Part shown: positions 22,090 to 32,822 of the stretch, piece after piece
Layout: each line of letters begins with the position of its first letter
How positions within the stretch are numbered: the first letter of the stretch is position 1
NCBI GenBank assembly: GCA_030761205.1
Contig: JAULJL010000010.1
Location: 7,259,001 to 7,323,000, forward strand
Length of the DNA: 64,000 nt
DNA from: Fremontodendron californicum
Lineage: Eukaryota; Streptophyta; Magnoliopsida; Malvales; Malvaceae
Direction: 5' to 3'
Made by a program: the position numbers and the translations under genes
Notes under the pieces: generated by a model
Database searches by the model: none
What the model saw: only the letters and a program-made list of their open reading frames with translations
Told to the model about the DNA's origin: nothing

Positions 22090-24518
22090 TTAAACTTTGA
22101 CTCACATGGACCATTGATTCAGGTGCTTCTGATCACATGACCTCTATGTCCAATATTTTTTCTAGCTATTCACCATGTTCAGGCAAACAAAAAATTAAAG
22201 TAGCCGATGAAACTTTTTCCTCGGTTGCTGGTCAAGGAACTGTAAAAATCTCCAACACCTTTGTCCTACATTCAGTTCTTCATGTTCCTAAATTGGATTT
22301 CAACTTGTTATCCATTGGAAAACTCACAAAAGATTTGAACTGCTCAGTTAAATTTCTCCCATTTGGTTGTTGTTTTCAGGACCGATCAGGAAGACGATTG
22401 AGCGTGGTAAGCTGATAGATGGACTTTACTACTTGGATACAACTTGGAACGGTGAAGAAGGGTCTCAATGTCTAGTTTCTCAGAACACAAGTTTAGATCA
22501 GATTTATCTTTGGCATAATCACTTAGGTCACCCACTTTTTACCTTACTAAATAAACTGTTTCCTAAATTATTTCACAAAATTGATGTGAAGAGTCTATAT
22601 TGTGAGTCTTGTATCCTTGCTAAGCATCATCGTACCACTTTTCCAATAAAAGAGATGCAATTCTCTACTCCTTTTAATTTAATCCATTCGGATGTATAGG
22701 GACCGTCTCGTATTGCCAATATTTCTGGCACTCGGTGGTTTGTTACTTTTATTGATGATTGTACAAGGACTACATGGGTGTATCTAATGAAAAACAAGTC
22801 TGAAGTTCCAGCTATATTCTCAATGTTCCATAGGTTTATCAAGACTCAATTTGGAGTCAACATTCAAACCTTGAGGTCTGACAATGGAGGAGAATATTTT
22901 AATCAAGAGCTCCTGACATATTTATCAAATGAAGGCATTCTACAACAATCAACTTGCATTGACACTCCTCAACAAAACAGTGTTGCTGAAAGAAAGAATA
23001 GACATCTTCTTGAAGTTGCTCGGTCTCTCATGTTTCAAGCAAGGGTACCCAAGTTTTATTGGGGAGATGCCATTCTTACAGCAGCTTACTTGATTAATAG
23101 AATGCCTACTAGAGTTCTCGAAAATCAGAGCCCCATCAAGAAATTGATGAACCTGTTCCCAAATTTCAAAGGGGTTGGATCTTTACCACCAAAGGTGTTT
23201 GGCTGTGTGTCCTATGTTCATATTCATTCTCATCTACGAAGTAAACTTGATCCTAGAGCTATGAAGTGTGTTTTCAATGGATATTCTCCAACAAAAAAAG
23301 GCTACAAGTGCTATCATCCTCCCACTAAGAAGACCTATGTCACCATGGATGTAACATTTGTGGAGAATCAAAATTACTTTGGGAAGACCTATCTTCCGGG
23401 GGAGAATAATTCAAGAGAAGAAGATAGGTGTGATTGGCATATGAAAGAGAGCTCTCAAGAAAATTCTTCTTCATCTAGGACCTTTACTGAGACCATTGAA
23501 TCTCTATATTATCCAAGTCAATCCGAGATCACTGACATTGAACTAAACCTGGAACCCGATGCCAACACCTTACAACCTGAAAACCATCTTTCCCAGAGTC
23601 TACCTGAACCCAAACCTGATGTAGAAACAGACATTGAAGCTCAGAAAACACCGATTCTTAAGTTGTATTCTAGGAGGAAAACGTCTACTATCACTTCTCA
23701 GGCTCCAATTGTCAACCTTGAATCAGGTAATGAAAATAATGTACCACTTTCTATTATAGTTCTGAAAATAATGTTGATTTACCCATTGCTCTAAGAAAAG
23801 GGGTTAGGAGTTGTACCCAACATCCCATGTCTCATTTTGTGTCCTTGCAGAACTTTTCTCCTCAATACAGTGCTTTCCTCACATCAATTCTGTCCCAAAA
23901 AATTCCCACATATATGCAAGAGGCCCTTGCCTCAAAACCCTGGAGAGAGGCCATGAATGAAAAACTAAGAGCCTTGGAGAAAAATCAGACTTGGCAGATT
24001 GTAGATTTGCCCAAACATAAGAAGACTGTTGGCTGTAAATGGGTCTACACTATAAAATACAAGCCTGATGGAACATTGGAAAGATATAAAGCAAGGCTAG
24101 TTGCGAAAGGATACACCCAAACTTATGGGATAGATTATTATGAGACATTCGCACCAGTAGCAAAGATCAACACAATCCGAATCCTTCTGTCATTAGCAGT
24201 AACAAAGGAATGGCCACTACATCAATTAGATGTGAAGAATGCATTTCTTCATGGAGACTTGGTAGAGGAAGTTTATATGGATACTCCACCAGGATACCGA
24301 GAAAATTTAGGAGGGAACAAAGTGTGCAAGTTGAAGAAAGCTCTCTATGGCTTAAAGCAATCACCACGAGCATGGTTTGGAAGATTTGCCAAAGCTATGA
24401 GAAATCAGGCTATTTTCAAAGTCAAGGTGATCATACTCTATTTATAAAAAATTCTTTGAAAAAGGGGATTACAGCTTTGATTGTGTATGTAGATGATATC
24501 ATTGTAATAGGTGATGAT
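22090..24518 (+). pseudogene. pol: Outer copia protease-integrase-RT, broken
   Basis: The protease remnant lies near 22100-22400. The GAG-pre-integrase histidines and cysteines follow (LWHNHLGHPLF, YCESCILAKHH). The integrase core has Asp in NLIHSDV (stop TAG at 22697-22699 just after), Asp in LRSDNGGEY (about 22873) and Glu in QNSVAERKNRHLLE (about 22975). After a frame change near 23790, reverse transcriptase runs from KPWREAMNEKLRALEKNQTW through LDVKNAFLHGDL to VYVDDIIV (24486-24509). A frameshift lies near 24410. The frame is cut at about 24518 by the inner element. Confidence 0.88.
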
Positions 24519-24614
24519 CAGTGGGTAATTTTTTTTTGGGTTTCTGTCGACATCAACAGTGGGTGTTGATTCGATTTCGTGGGATATTTTTTTTTTCTAC
24601 ATCTTGCTGGCATC

Positions 24615-27600
24615 ATGTCATCGGATAAGTTGGAATCGTTTCCTATTAGGTTTACTGGCAAAAATTATTCTGCCTGGGAGTTTCAATTTCGATTATTTGT
24701 GAAAGGAAAAGAATTGTGGGGTCATATTGATGGGAGTGCTCCCGCACCTCTAGATGCGGAGGCTTTGTCTAAGTGGGAAATTAAGGATGCTAAGGTTATG
24801 ACTTGGATCCTTAGCTCGGTTGAGCCTCATCTTGTTCTCAACCTGAAACCTTATAAAACCGCTGCTACTATGTGAAATTATCTCAACACAGTTTACAATC
24901 AAGACAACTCTGCTAGGAGATTTCAACTGGAATATGAGATGGCTAATTTCACACAGGGAAGTCTCTCAATTGAGGAATATTTTTCTGGTTTTCAAACCCT
25001 TTGGGCTGATTATTCGGATATTGTTTATGCTAATGTTCCTGCTGCAGCTCTCTCTGCTGTCCAGGCCGTGCATGCAACTAGCAAGCGCGATCAATTCTTG
25101 ATGAAGTTACGACCTGATTTTGAAATTGCTCGGTCTAATCTGATGAATCGTCATCCTGTACCATCTCTGGATGCCTGCTTGAGTGAACTTCTTCGAGAGG
25201 AGCAGCGTTTGGTAACTCAGGCTGCCATGGAACATCGGGCTAATGTTAGTGCACCTGTCTCTATGGCTTATGCAGCACAGGGAAGGAATAAGGGTAGAGA
25301 TATGCGTGCTGTCCAGTGCTTTAGTTGTAAAGCTTTTGGTCATATTGCTCGGGATTGTCCCAAGAAGTTCTGTAACTACTGCAAGAAACAGGGTCATATC
25401 ATCTCTGCTTGTCCCATTCGACCTGAACGGAAGCCGGGTACTGCCTATCATGCCTCCACTGGTGCTTCTTGTTCTACTGCATTGCCTGCTGCCTCGCCGG
25501 TTGTTCCTATCCCTTCTTCTACAGCCTTAGCAAACCCGACCACACTCACTCCTGAAATGGTACAACAGATGATCATTTCTGCTTTTTCTATTTTTGGACT
25601 CTCAGGTAATCATAAAGTTTCTTCTAAGCCATGGTATTTTGACTCTGGTGCCTCTAACCATATGACCAATACTGTTGTCCCTCTTTCCAATGTCAGAAAT
25701 TACGATGGAAATCTGACAATTAACACCGCTGATGGTAGTTCTCTGCCTATCAGTGCTGTTGGTGATCTTTCCTCTTCCTTAACTGATGTTTTTGTGTCTC
25801 CTGCCCTCTCCACAAATCTTATTTCTGTTGGTCAATTGGTTGATAATAATTGTAATGTCCATTTCTCTCGTTCTGGTTGTGTTGTGCAGGATCAAGTGTC
25901 AGGGAAGATGATCGCGAAGGGGCCTAAAGTGGGCTGACTCTTTCCTCTTCATGTTTCTCCTTTCACTATTATCCCTAGTTCTCCTTTACTTTCATTTGCA
26001 TGTAATGTTGTTGGTTCTAGAAATAATCTGTGGCATAGACGTCTAGGTCACCCAAACTCTGATGTACTTCGTACTTTGTCACATTCAGGATTATTGGGAA
26101 ATAAAGCATGTTCTTCTCTTGATCTCTCTTTTGATTGTCCATCATGCAAACTTGGCAAAAGTAAAGTTCTACCCTTTCCTCATCATGCATCTCGTGTATC
26201 ACAATGTTTTGATGTTATTCATAGTGATGTTTGGGGGATTGTACCTATTGTTTCTCATGCGCATTACAAGTATTTTGTTACCTTCATTGATGATTTTAGT
26301 CGGTTTACTTGGGTTTACTTCCTTCGGGCTAAGGCCGAAGTTTTTTTAGTCTTTAAGCGCTTTCTTGCACTTCTTGAAACTCAATTTTCTACCAGCATCA
26401 AAGTATTACGCTCTGATTCGGGCGGTGAATACATGTCTAATGAGTTTCAGAATTTTCTTCAAAGCAAAGGGATCTTCTCTCAGCGTTCTTGTCCTTCGAC
26501 ACCACAACAAAACGGTGTTGCTGAGAGGAAAAATCGACACCTTCTTGATGTGGTAAGAACTATTTTACTTGAATCATCTGTTCCTCCTCGTTTTTGGTGT
26601 GAAGCACTTTCTACTGCTGTTCATTTGATCAATCGCTTACCCTCTCCTACGTTAAATCATGTTTCTCCTTTCTTTAAGTTGTTTGGTCATTCTCCTTCCT
26701 ATTCTGATCTACGTACCTTTGGTTGTGTTTGTTTTGTGCATCTCCCTACTCATGAACGTCATAAACTTACTGCTCAGTCTGTTAAGTGTGTTTTTCTTGG
26801 TTATGCTATCTCTCAAAAGGGATATGTTTGTTATGATCCTCAAGCTCATTGTATAAGAGTTTCTAGGAATGTGATTTTCTTTGAAAATCAATATTTTTTT
26901 CCATCTCATGTTGAGATGCCATCTGCATCTTTATCCCTTCTGCCTAGTTTTTCTGATTCCCCAACACTTGTAGAAAGGTTTAAACCTGGTTTTGTCTATG
27001 GACGACGGAGAAGACATGAGTCTGGTTCCACTTCCTCTGTGCCTCCTTTCGATCTTGCCTCGGCACCTGATCCTGCTCCTGCTTCCACCACTCTTCGTCA
27101 GTCTACTCGTCTTTCTCGACCCCCTGATCGGTATGGTTTCTTCTCTCCTGTTTCTCTTGTCACTACTTTATCTACTATTTCCATTCCCTCTTGCTACAAA
27201 TAGGCCATGGAACATGAGTGTTGGCAAAATGCAATGCGAGTAGAACTTCAAGCACTTGAGGAGAATCACACTTGGGATATTGTTCCTTGTCCTCCTACAG
27301 TCAAACCTATTGGGAGTAAATGGGTTTTCTCTGTAAAACTTCGTTCTGATGGCTCTTTGGACAGGTACAAAGCTCGCCTTGTAGCTCTCGGTAACAAACA
27401 GGAATATGGGATTGATTATGAGGAGACATTTGCTCCTGTTGCCAAAATGACCACGGTTCGAACCATCTTAGCTGTTGCTGCTTCACAGTCGTGGCAACTG
27501 CATCAAATGGATGTGAAGAATGCCTTTCTTCATGGTGATCTCCAGGAAGAGATTTACATGAAGCTTCCCTCTGGTATGACTACTTCTTCTCCTCATGATG

Positions 27601-28718
27601 TCTGTAAGCTAAGGCGTTCTTTGTATGGGCTCAAGCAAGCACCCCGAGCTTGGTTTGAGAAGTTTCGCAGTACACTTATTTCCTTTAGTTTTACACAAAG
27701 TCAGTATGATTCTTCTCTCTTCTTCCATACGTCTGCATCGGGTATAGTCTTTCTCTTGGTTTATGTGGATGATATTATTATTACTGGTACTGACGGCAGT
27801 TTGATTACTAAGCTTCAGCAGATGTTACATGCCACTTTTCATATGAAAGATCTTGGCCAGCTTACATACTTCTTAGGATTAGAAGTCCATCATCGGGCCA
27901 ATGGTATTTTTGTAAACCAGCATAAGTATATTCAAGATCTTATTACTTTAGCTGGTTTGGAGGACACTTCTTCTGTTGATACTCCTATGGAGGTAAATGT
28001 CAAATACAGGAAAGATGAAGGAAATCTTCTCGATGATCCTACTCTCTATCGACGCCTGGTTGGGAGTCTTATCTACTTGACCACTACGCGACCTGATATC
28101 TCCTATGCTGTTCATCAGGTCAGTCAGTTTATGTCTTCTCCTCGGCATCTACATCTTGCTGCAGTTCGACGCATCATTCGCTATCTTCGAGGTTCACCTA
28201 CTCGTGGGTTGTTCTTCCCTACTGGCTCCTCTCTTCAACTTGTTGCCTATAGTGATGCTGATTGGGCTGGGTGTCCAGATACACGTCGATCTACTACGGG
28301 ATGGTGTATGTTTTTAGGTGATGCCTTAATTTCTTGGAGGTGTAAGAAACAAGATCGTGTTTCTAAATCATCTACTGAAGCCGAGTATCGTGCAATGTCT
28401 ACTGCTTGTTCTGAAATTGTATGGTTACGTGGTCTTCTTGAAGAGCTTGGGTTTCCTCAGACTACTTCTACTCCTCTACATGCTGATAACACTAGTGCTA
28501 TTCAGATTGCCACCAATCCTGTTTTCCATGAACGCACCAAGCACATTGAAGTTGATTGTCATTCTATTCGAGATACCTTGGAAAATCGGGTGATATCTCT
28601 TCCTCACATATCTTCTGATCTCCAAGTGGCTGATGTCTTCACCAAAGCTATGACTCGACAGCGGCATCAATTTCTTGTTGGCAAATTATTGTTGGTTGAC
28701 TTACCAGCATCAATTTGA
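24615..28718 (+). pseudogene. pol: Inner copia gag-pol, single frame with three stops
   Basis: One frame from MSSDKLESFPIRFTGKNYS to LLLVDLPASI. Gag: WILSSVEPHLVLNL, then zinc knuckle CFSCKAFGHIARDC and a second CNYCKKQGHIISAC. Protease: WYFDSGASNHMT (about 25633-25668). Integrase: HRRLGHPNSDVL and CPSCKLGKS, catalytic Asp in IHSDVWG, Asp in LRSDSGGEY, Glu in NGVAERKNRHLLD. Reverse transcriptase: MDVKNAFLHGDL and YVDDIIITG (about 27760-27790). RNase H: YSDADWAGC, SSTEAEYRAM, LHADNTSAI. Only three stops interrupt it: TGA 24873-24875, TGA 25935-25937 and TAG 27201-27203. No frameshifts are seen. Confidence 0.92.
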
Positions 28719-28725
28719 GGGGGGG

Positions 28726-29134
28726 TGTTACCATATCTATTTTAGGACTATTAGCTGTCTATTTTACCATATGTATAAGCTGAATAATAGGGATTAATTC
28801 CCATGCATATAGGCTGAACATTAGGGATTAATTCCCATGTATATAGGCTGAACATTAGGGATTAGATACCAGATATTTAGGCTGAACATTAGGGATTAGA
28901 TACCAGATATTTAGGCTGAACATTAGGGATTACAGTGTAGAGATATGATGAGCTTTCCATGTATAGCATACAAAGATTAATATAAAAAGGGAAGGGGGGG
29001 CTGACAGTGGACACACTTTTCCAAAACCTCTCTTGTGATTTTCTGTTTCTGTTCAATTTTCTTGGCCTATTCTGTTTCTGTTTCGGTTCTAACAAGTTCT
29101 CTTGGTATATTCAGTTTATGTTTCGATTCTAACA
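28726..29134 (+). repeat. 3' LTR of the inner copia element
   Basis: Begins TGTTACCATA after a G-rich polypurine tract (28717-28725) and ends TTCTAACA at 29134, where the outer RNase H frame resumes (about 409 bp). It has a TATA-like AATATAAAAAGG near 28979 and contains a short tandem array. Confidence 0.85.
28780..28935 (+). repeat. 34-bp tandem repeats in the LTR
   Basis: Five units sharing GGCTGAACATTAGGGATTA, the first slightly different, the next with TTCCCATG tails and the later ones with GATACCAGATATTTA tails. They lie upstream of the TATA-like box, in the U3 part, where such repeats commonly act as enhancer-type sites. That role is inferred. Confidence 0.85.
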
Positions 29135-29550
29135 ATTGCACCTTCCTGGGAGGGAACCTTGTCACTTGGCGGAGCAAGAAACAATCAGTTGTGGCACGCT
29201 CTAGTGCAGAGGCAGAGTTTCAAGCCATGGCTCATGGAATATGTGAACTATTATGGCTAAAAATAATTCTATCTGACTTAAAAATCAGAATAGAAGGTCC
29301 TATGCTGCTCTATTGTGACAACAAGGCTGCAATAAGTATTGCTCACAATCCTGTTCAACATGACAGGACCAAGCATGTTGAAATTGATCGACACTTCATC
29401 AAAGAGAAACTTGATTCAGGGCAGATTTGTGTACCATATGTTCCTTCAAATGGTCAACTAGCTGATGTACTTACAAAGGGATTATCTAGTGCCATTTTTC
29501 AGAAATCAATCAACAAGCTTGGAATGCAAAATATCTTCGCATCCACTTGA
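29135..29550 (+). pseudogene. pol: Outer copia RNase H C-terminus
   Basis: Resumes as CTFLGGNLVTWRSKKQSVVA, then SSAEAEFQAMAHGICELLWL, LLYCDNKAAISIAHNP and VEIDRHFIKEKL to the stop just before the polypurine tract. It matches the tail expected for the outer element. Confidence 0.92.
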
Positions 29551-29557
29551 AAAGGAG

Positions 29558-29804
29558 TGTTGGAAATATGCTGTAATTAGGCTGTAAATCAGCATGTATA
29601 TATTAGGAGTAATTGTAAATATTTAGTTTCCCTAGGTAGCAGATTCTGATTTAGTTTCCTAGTTTCTACTTTCTAAGTCAACTAGTAACTCCTTTATATA
29701 CTCTATTGTATTCCTAACCTAAAATATATGAGAAAGTGAATTTCTCTTCTCTTCAAACTTTTCCTGTTCAGAATTCTTCATCTTTTCCTGTTCAGAATTC
29801 TTCA
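29558..29804 (+). repeat. 3' LTR of the outer copia element
   Basis: 247 bp, same ends as the 5' copy. It differs from that copy at five positions by eye and is followed by the AATAC duplication. Confidence 0.95.
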
Positions 29805-30288
29805 AATACTTGGTCGCTGATAGCCAATGGTTTCAATGGGAAGGAAATTTGATGAAACTGAAACACAAGGGAGAACCACTGAAAGACCACCATCGGTCAC
29901 CAAATAAAAACATCCCTGGGAAGTACAACCAACAGCTTCTCCAATAGAAGCTTCTTCCCTCCCTTGGAGAGAAAATTTTTTACTTCCTGAATTCAAGCAT
30001 CTGTCATTATGTTCTACTGAGTCTGTATGCAAGTCAAAATGAACAATTTGAGAACTCTTGGGAGCTTTAAAATTATGCCTTTTAATGAGCCGAGTAATCC
30101 CCAAAGGAGAAAAACAGATACAGTTATCATCACTATATCTCTCTATTGGAAGAAAAACCTTTCGCATAAGGTGGAACTGTTTTGTGAATCATGAACTTTC
30201 TCATCCATTACTTTTGAAGCAGCAGAAAAGCCATTCAAGACTGAATAAAAAGGCACCCATATCCATAAAGGTTCCAGCCATGGATTTT
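29805..30288 (-). pseudogene. Spatacsin exon, left-hand coding piece of the copia insertion
   Basis: An acceptor CTTCAG near 30289 is suggested. The text reads VLNGFSAASKVMDEKVHDSQ, shifts frame near 30170, then MRKVFLPIERYSDDNCICFS, PLGITRLIKRH, FDLHTDSVEHNDRCL and CFYLVTDGGLSVVLP to NFLPIETIGYQRPSI at the insertion point. Confidence 0.83.
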
Positions 30289-30402
30289 CTGAAGCATATT
30301 GCTTCCAATATTACCACAAAAGGAAACAATTTCGTTCATTTTGTATGAACTATTTAAATTACAAAAATGTGGAGAATTAATATATATCCTTTGGTAGCTT
30401 AC

Positions 30403-31845
30403 ATCAGAACCGCCAACATCCCAACCAACTAACTTCCCAAGTCCTAAATGTTGATAATGTGGAAGCAATTTGTCAAACGCAAAATTGTCTAGAAGACGGT
30501 CACCAGCATATATCACATACACTACACCATATTCATCAATCACAGCCACAAGAGATGTATAAGACGCAACAAGTAGCCTCCTAAATGTTCTTCTACCAAA
30601 TAAATTACCATGCTGATAATTCAACTTAGCTTTGCATATCATCATCTACAGTTGAACTTTCTGGTTCAGGCAAATTCGCAAGACAATTTAAGCCACAAGT
30701 CTGTAAAGTATCAAGATGTGCAACATGCTCGCCAGACACTGCATCATAAAAGAACACTAAGCAAGAAGCATTGAGGCAAATGAGAAAATCATCAGAAAAG
30801 TGGAAGCCGTTCCACTCAACTAGTGGGCATGAATTTACACTTTCCTTGAGCTTCACCAAAGAAACCCACTGAATTCTATTCAACTTGGCAACGAAAATTA
30901 TATTCTTAGTCTTTTTCTCACTTTCATCACTACTATTGGTAGATGCAGGGTTCATTAATGTCAAAAAGAATCCAATTAACTGATATGAATTGCTAGAGAA
31001 CACTTTGGTGCATTTGTATTAAGTGTCAGCACCAACATCTGATCTATCCAACTCTATGTTTTCATCGGAACCATTTTCTAGATCCCCAATTGTCTCTCGG
31101 CAGCTCTCCTTACTTGATGAAGAGTTTTCTTTACAAAGGAACCTCAGAAATGGTAAATTACCAGTAAAAATGCCAAAAGAAACAACTTTCGCTGAGCAAG
31201 GAAATGATGACTTCTTAGGAAACCTGGTCCAAATGCTACCCTCGTATTCAACAGTTTCAGCTTTAGTGAAAAATGATCGGAACCACCTCTTTGAAGTGGC
31301 AGTTCCTGACAAATTATCATCCCCAGCTTTCTTTTTACTTATCTTGTCTAGAACTCCTCTATTCCCGTTCGCACGCCTTTTATCTATAATATCTTGAGGG
31401 GCTTCAAGAGACAAACCAATTGGCTTCTCTTCCTTGATATTTTGAAAATATGAGGATGAAGGCCCCCACTTGACCCATGTCCCTTCCTTAAACTCACCTT
31501 ATAACGTTGCATCGGGCACACTGCTATTATCAGGCCGACAAAATGCATGTACCATCACACCTTGATTGCCAGACACAAAAAGAAGTTCTCTAAACAAATC
31601 ATCCTCGTGCTGATTATAGGTATCCCCACACACACCCCGAGCCAATGAGCTTACATCACAAAGAAAAGGGTAACTATTAGATCTTGAAAATCTGCGTTCA
31701 AGTGAAATACCGTTATCAGAATCCATTGCTGATCCAGAAGTGCATGGAATATCATCCTTTGAATTGGACCTACAAGCAAATAAACCTGAATTTTGAGGAC
31801 TCTCATCATGACAACTTTCTAAAACATCAGCATCTACAGAGTCCC
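30403..31845 (-). pseudogene. Large N-terminal spatacsin exon with stops and a frameshift
   Basis: The acceptor TTGCAG precedes 31845 and the donor GAT|GTAAGC follows 30403. It contains SVDADVLESCHDESPQNSG, LLFVSGNQGVMVHAFC, then stop TAA 31499-31501, GEFKEGTWVKWGPSSSYF, KRWFRSFFTKAETVEYEGS, then stop TAA 31019-31021, KVFSSNSYQLIGFFLTLMN, IQWVSLVKLKESVNSCPLVE and NASCLVFFYDAVSGEHVAH. One inserted base after DDDMQS precedes HGNLFGRRTFRRLLVASY and KLVGWDVGGSD. I see no intron inside. Confidence 0.85.
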
Positions 31846-32040
31846 CTGCAAACCAAAAGTGAAAACTCAACAAATGTAAAAATAAATCAGAATACCCACG
31901 GAATTGAAACTAAGTGCACAGCAATAACGAGTAAATGACTAAATGAAGCCCCCAGATGAACACCTTCTAATCCAAACAAGAGTAGAATAAAATTTGGGCA
32001 GTCTAGAAACACTGCAATAAAAAAAGGTAAGAATATTAAC

Positions 32041-32215
32041 CAGTAATCAGAAAAATTAACAAAGCTTGGCAATGGTATGAAAGCAATAAAAATAACTCCC
32101 TTGTCGGAGATATAAAAGCTTCACGATATTCCGACAGATTGAGTGGCAACTCTGAGGAAACCCATTTATGTAACTGCAGTATAGCAGGACCCTCACCACC
32201 AGCAGAACGATCCAT
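32041..32215 (-). pseudogene. Spatacsin first coding exon
   Basis: ATG at 32215 gives MDRSAGGEGPAILQLHKWVS, then LPLNLSEYREAFISPTREL and LLLSYHCQALLIFLIT, with donor ACTG|GTTAAT at 32040. The GPAILQLHKW start is characteristic of plant spatacsins. The start is undamaged. Confidence 0.88.
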
Positions 32216-32260
32216 TCTGTTCGTAAGCCGAATTAAAGAAAAAGACCAAAAATCTCTGAT

Positions 32261-32822
32261 GCATGGGTACGGCTCTGAAGCATGAGTACCCGTACCGGGT
32301 ACGTACCGGGTACTGGTACTCATCGGGTACGGTTGGGTACGTACCGGGTACGTACCAATTTTTTTTAAAAAAAAAAAAAAAAGAATGGGTACAGCTTGGG
32401 TACGGCTTGGCCAAATTTTACACTAAAACTCAGCATTTTAATGCCCTAAAGCATATTTCCCTTCCCTTCTTTTCATTATCAATAGCATTAGTATGTCCTA
32501 AAACATTTTTGGAGACTGTTCTTTATGGGCAAGGAAATAATGAGATAAACACTGTTAGAGTTTGATTTTCATAGTCATGTTTAGATGTTGTCATGTTGAA
32601 CAATTTAAGTACTGTAGTTTCTTAATTTGAGATGTTGTCATGTTGAAATTTGTGTGTTTTATCTTTTATATTATGTTGTGTCATTTTATCATGTGAAATT
32701 TCAGTTTTTTTATAAAAATATATATATATAATATTAACGTACCCGTACCTTAGTTTTTAAAAAATTACTGTATCTCGTACCCGTATCCGTACCGGGTACC
32801 GGTACCGTACCCGTATCCATGC
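32261..32822. repeat. GGTACC-rich palindromic element with terminal inverted repeats
   Basis: The ends GCATGGGTACGG (32261) and its inverted relative CCGTATCCATGC (to 32822) enclose dense CGGGTACGTACCGGGTAC palindromes at both ends and an AT-rich core. It looks like a MITE-type element. No clear target duplication was seen. It lies just upstream of the spatacsin start codon. Confidence 0.6.

Larger units (their letters stand above)
24519..29134 (+). mobile_element. Inner Ty1/copia element, 5' LTR deleted
   Basis: A second copia element lies inside the outer one. It has a complete gag-pol frame and a 3' LTR (28726-29134), but no 5' LTR or primer site. The outer reading frame stops at its YVDD motif (about 24518) and resumes at 29135 inside RNase H, so about 200 or more outer residues are missing. 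One deletion running from the outer YVDD region through the insertion point and the inner 5' LTR explains both losses. Confidence 0.87.
20647..29804 (+). mobile_element. Outer Ty1/copia retrotransposon inserted in a spatacsin exon
   Basis: The two LTRs (20647-20893 and 29558-29804) are each 247 bp and begin TGTTGG and end TTCA. The element is flanked by the 5-bp duplication AATAC at 20642-20646 and 29805-29809. I count five differences between the LTRs by eye, so the insertion is fairly young. A tRNA-Met primer site follows the 5' LTR (20894-20905) and a GAAAAGGAG polypurine tract precedes the 3' LTR. Its pol has stops and frameshifts and lost its middle when a second copia element was acquired. 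It is antisense to the host gene. Confidence 0.95.
9011..32215 (-). pseudogene. Spatacsin (SPG11-like) gene, decayed and interrupted
   Basis: Spatacsin is a very large protein. In animals it works with spastizin and AP-5 in lysosome membrane recycling; its plant role is poorly known. The minus strand holds recognisable N-terminal exons (from ATG at 32215), a middle block, and the conserved C-terminal domain ending near 9011. Many introns keep GT/AG borders. Damage includes in-frame stops (31499-31501, 31019-31021, 15214-15216) and one-base frameshifts in the segments at 9011-9776, 10371-10711, 12808-12930, 15010-15473, 16477-16888, 29805-30288 and 30403-31845. The central exons are apparently missing between 16889 and 20496, and a 9.16-kb copia insertion lies in one exon. 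Two exons (12003-12726 and 11563-11817) remain fully open, so decay is not extreme. Consensus indel errors could explain some frameshifts, but not the stops or the insertion. Confidence 0.85.

Noticed and set aside
28780..28935. CRISPR-like regular repeats
   Set aside because: The repeats are contiguous with no unique spacers, lie in an LTR, and the genome is a plant's.
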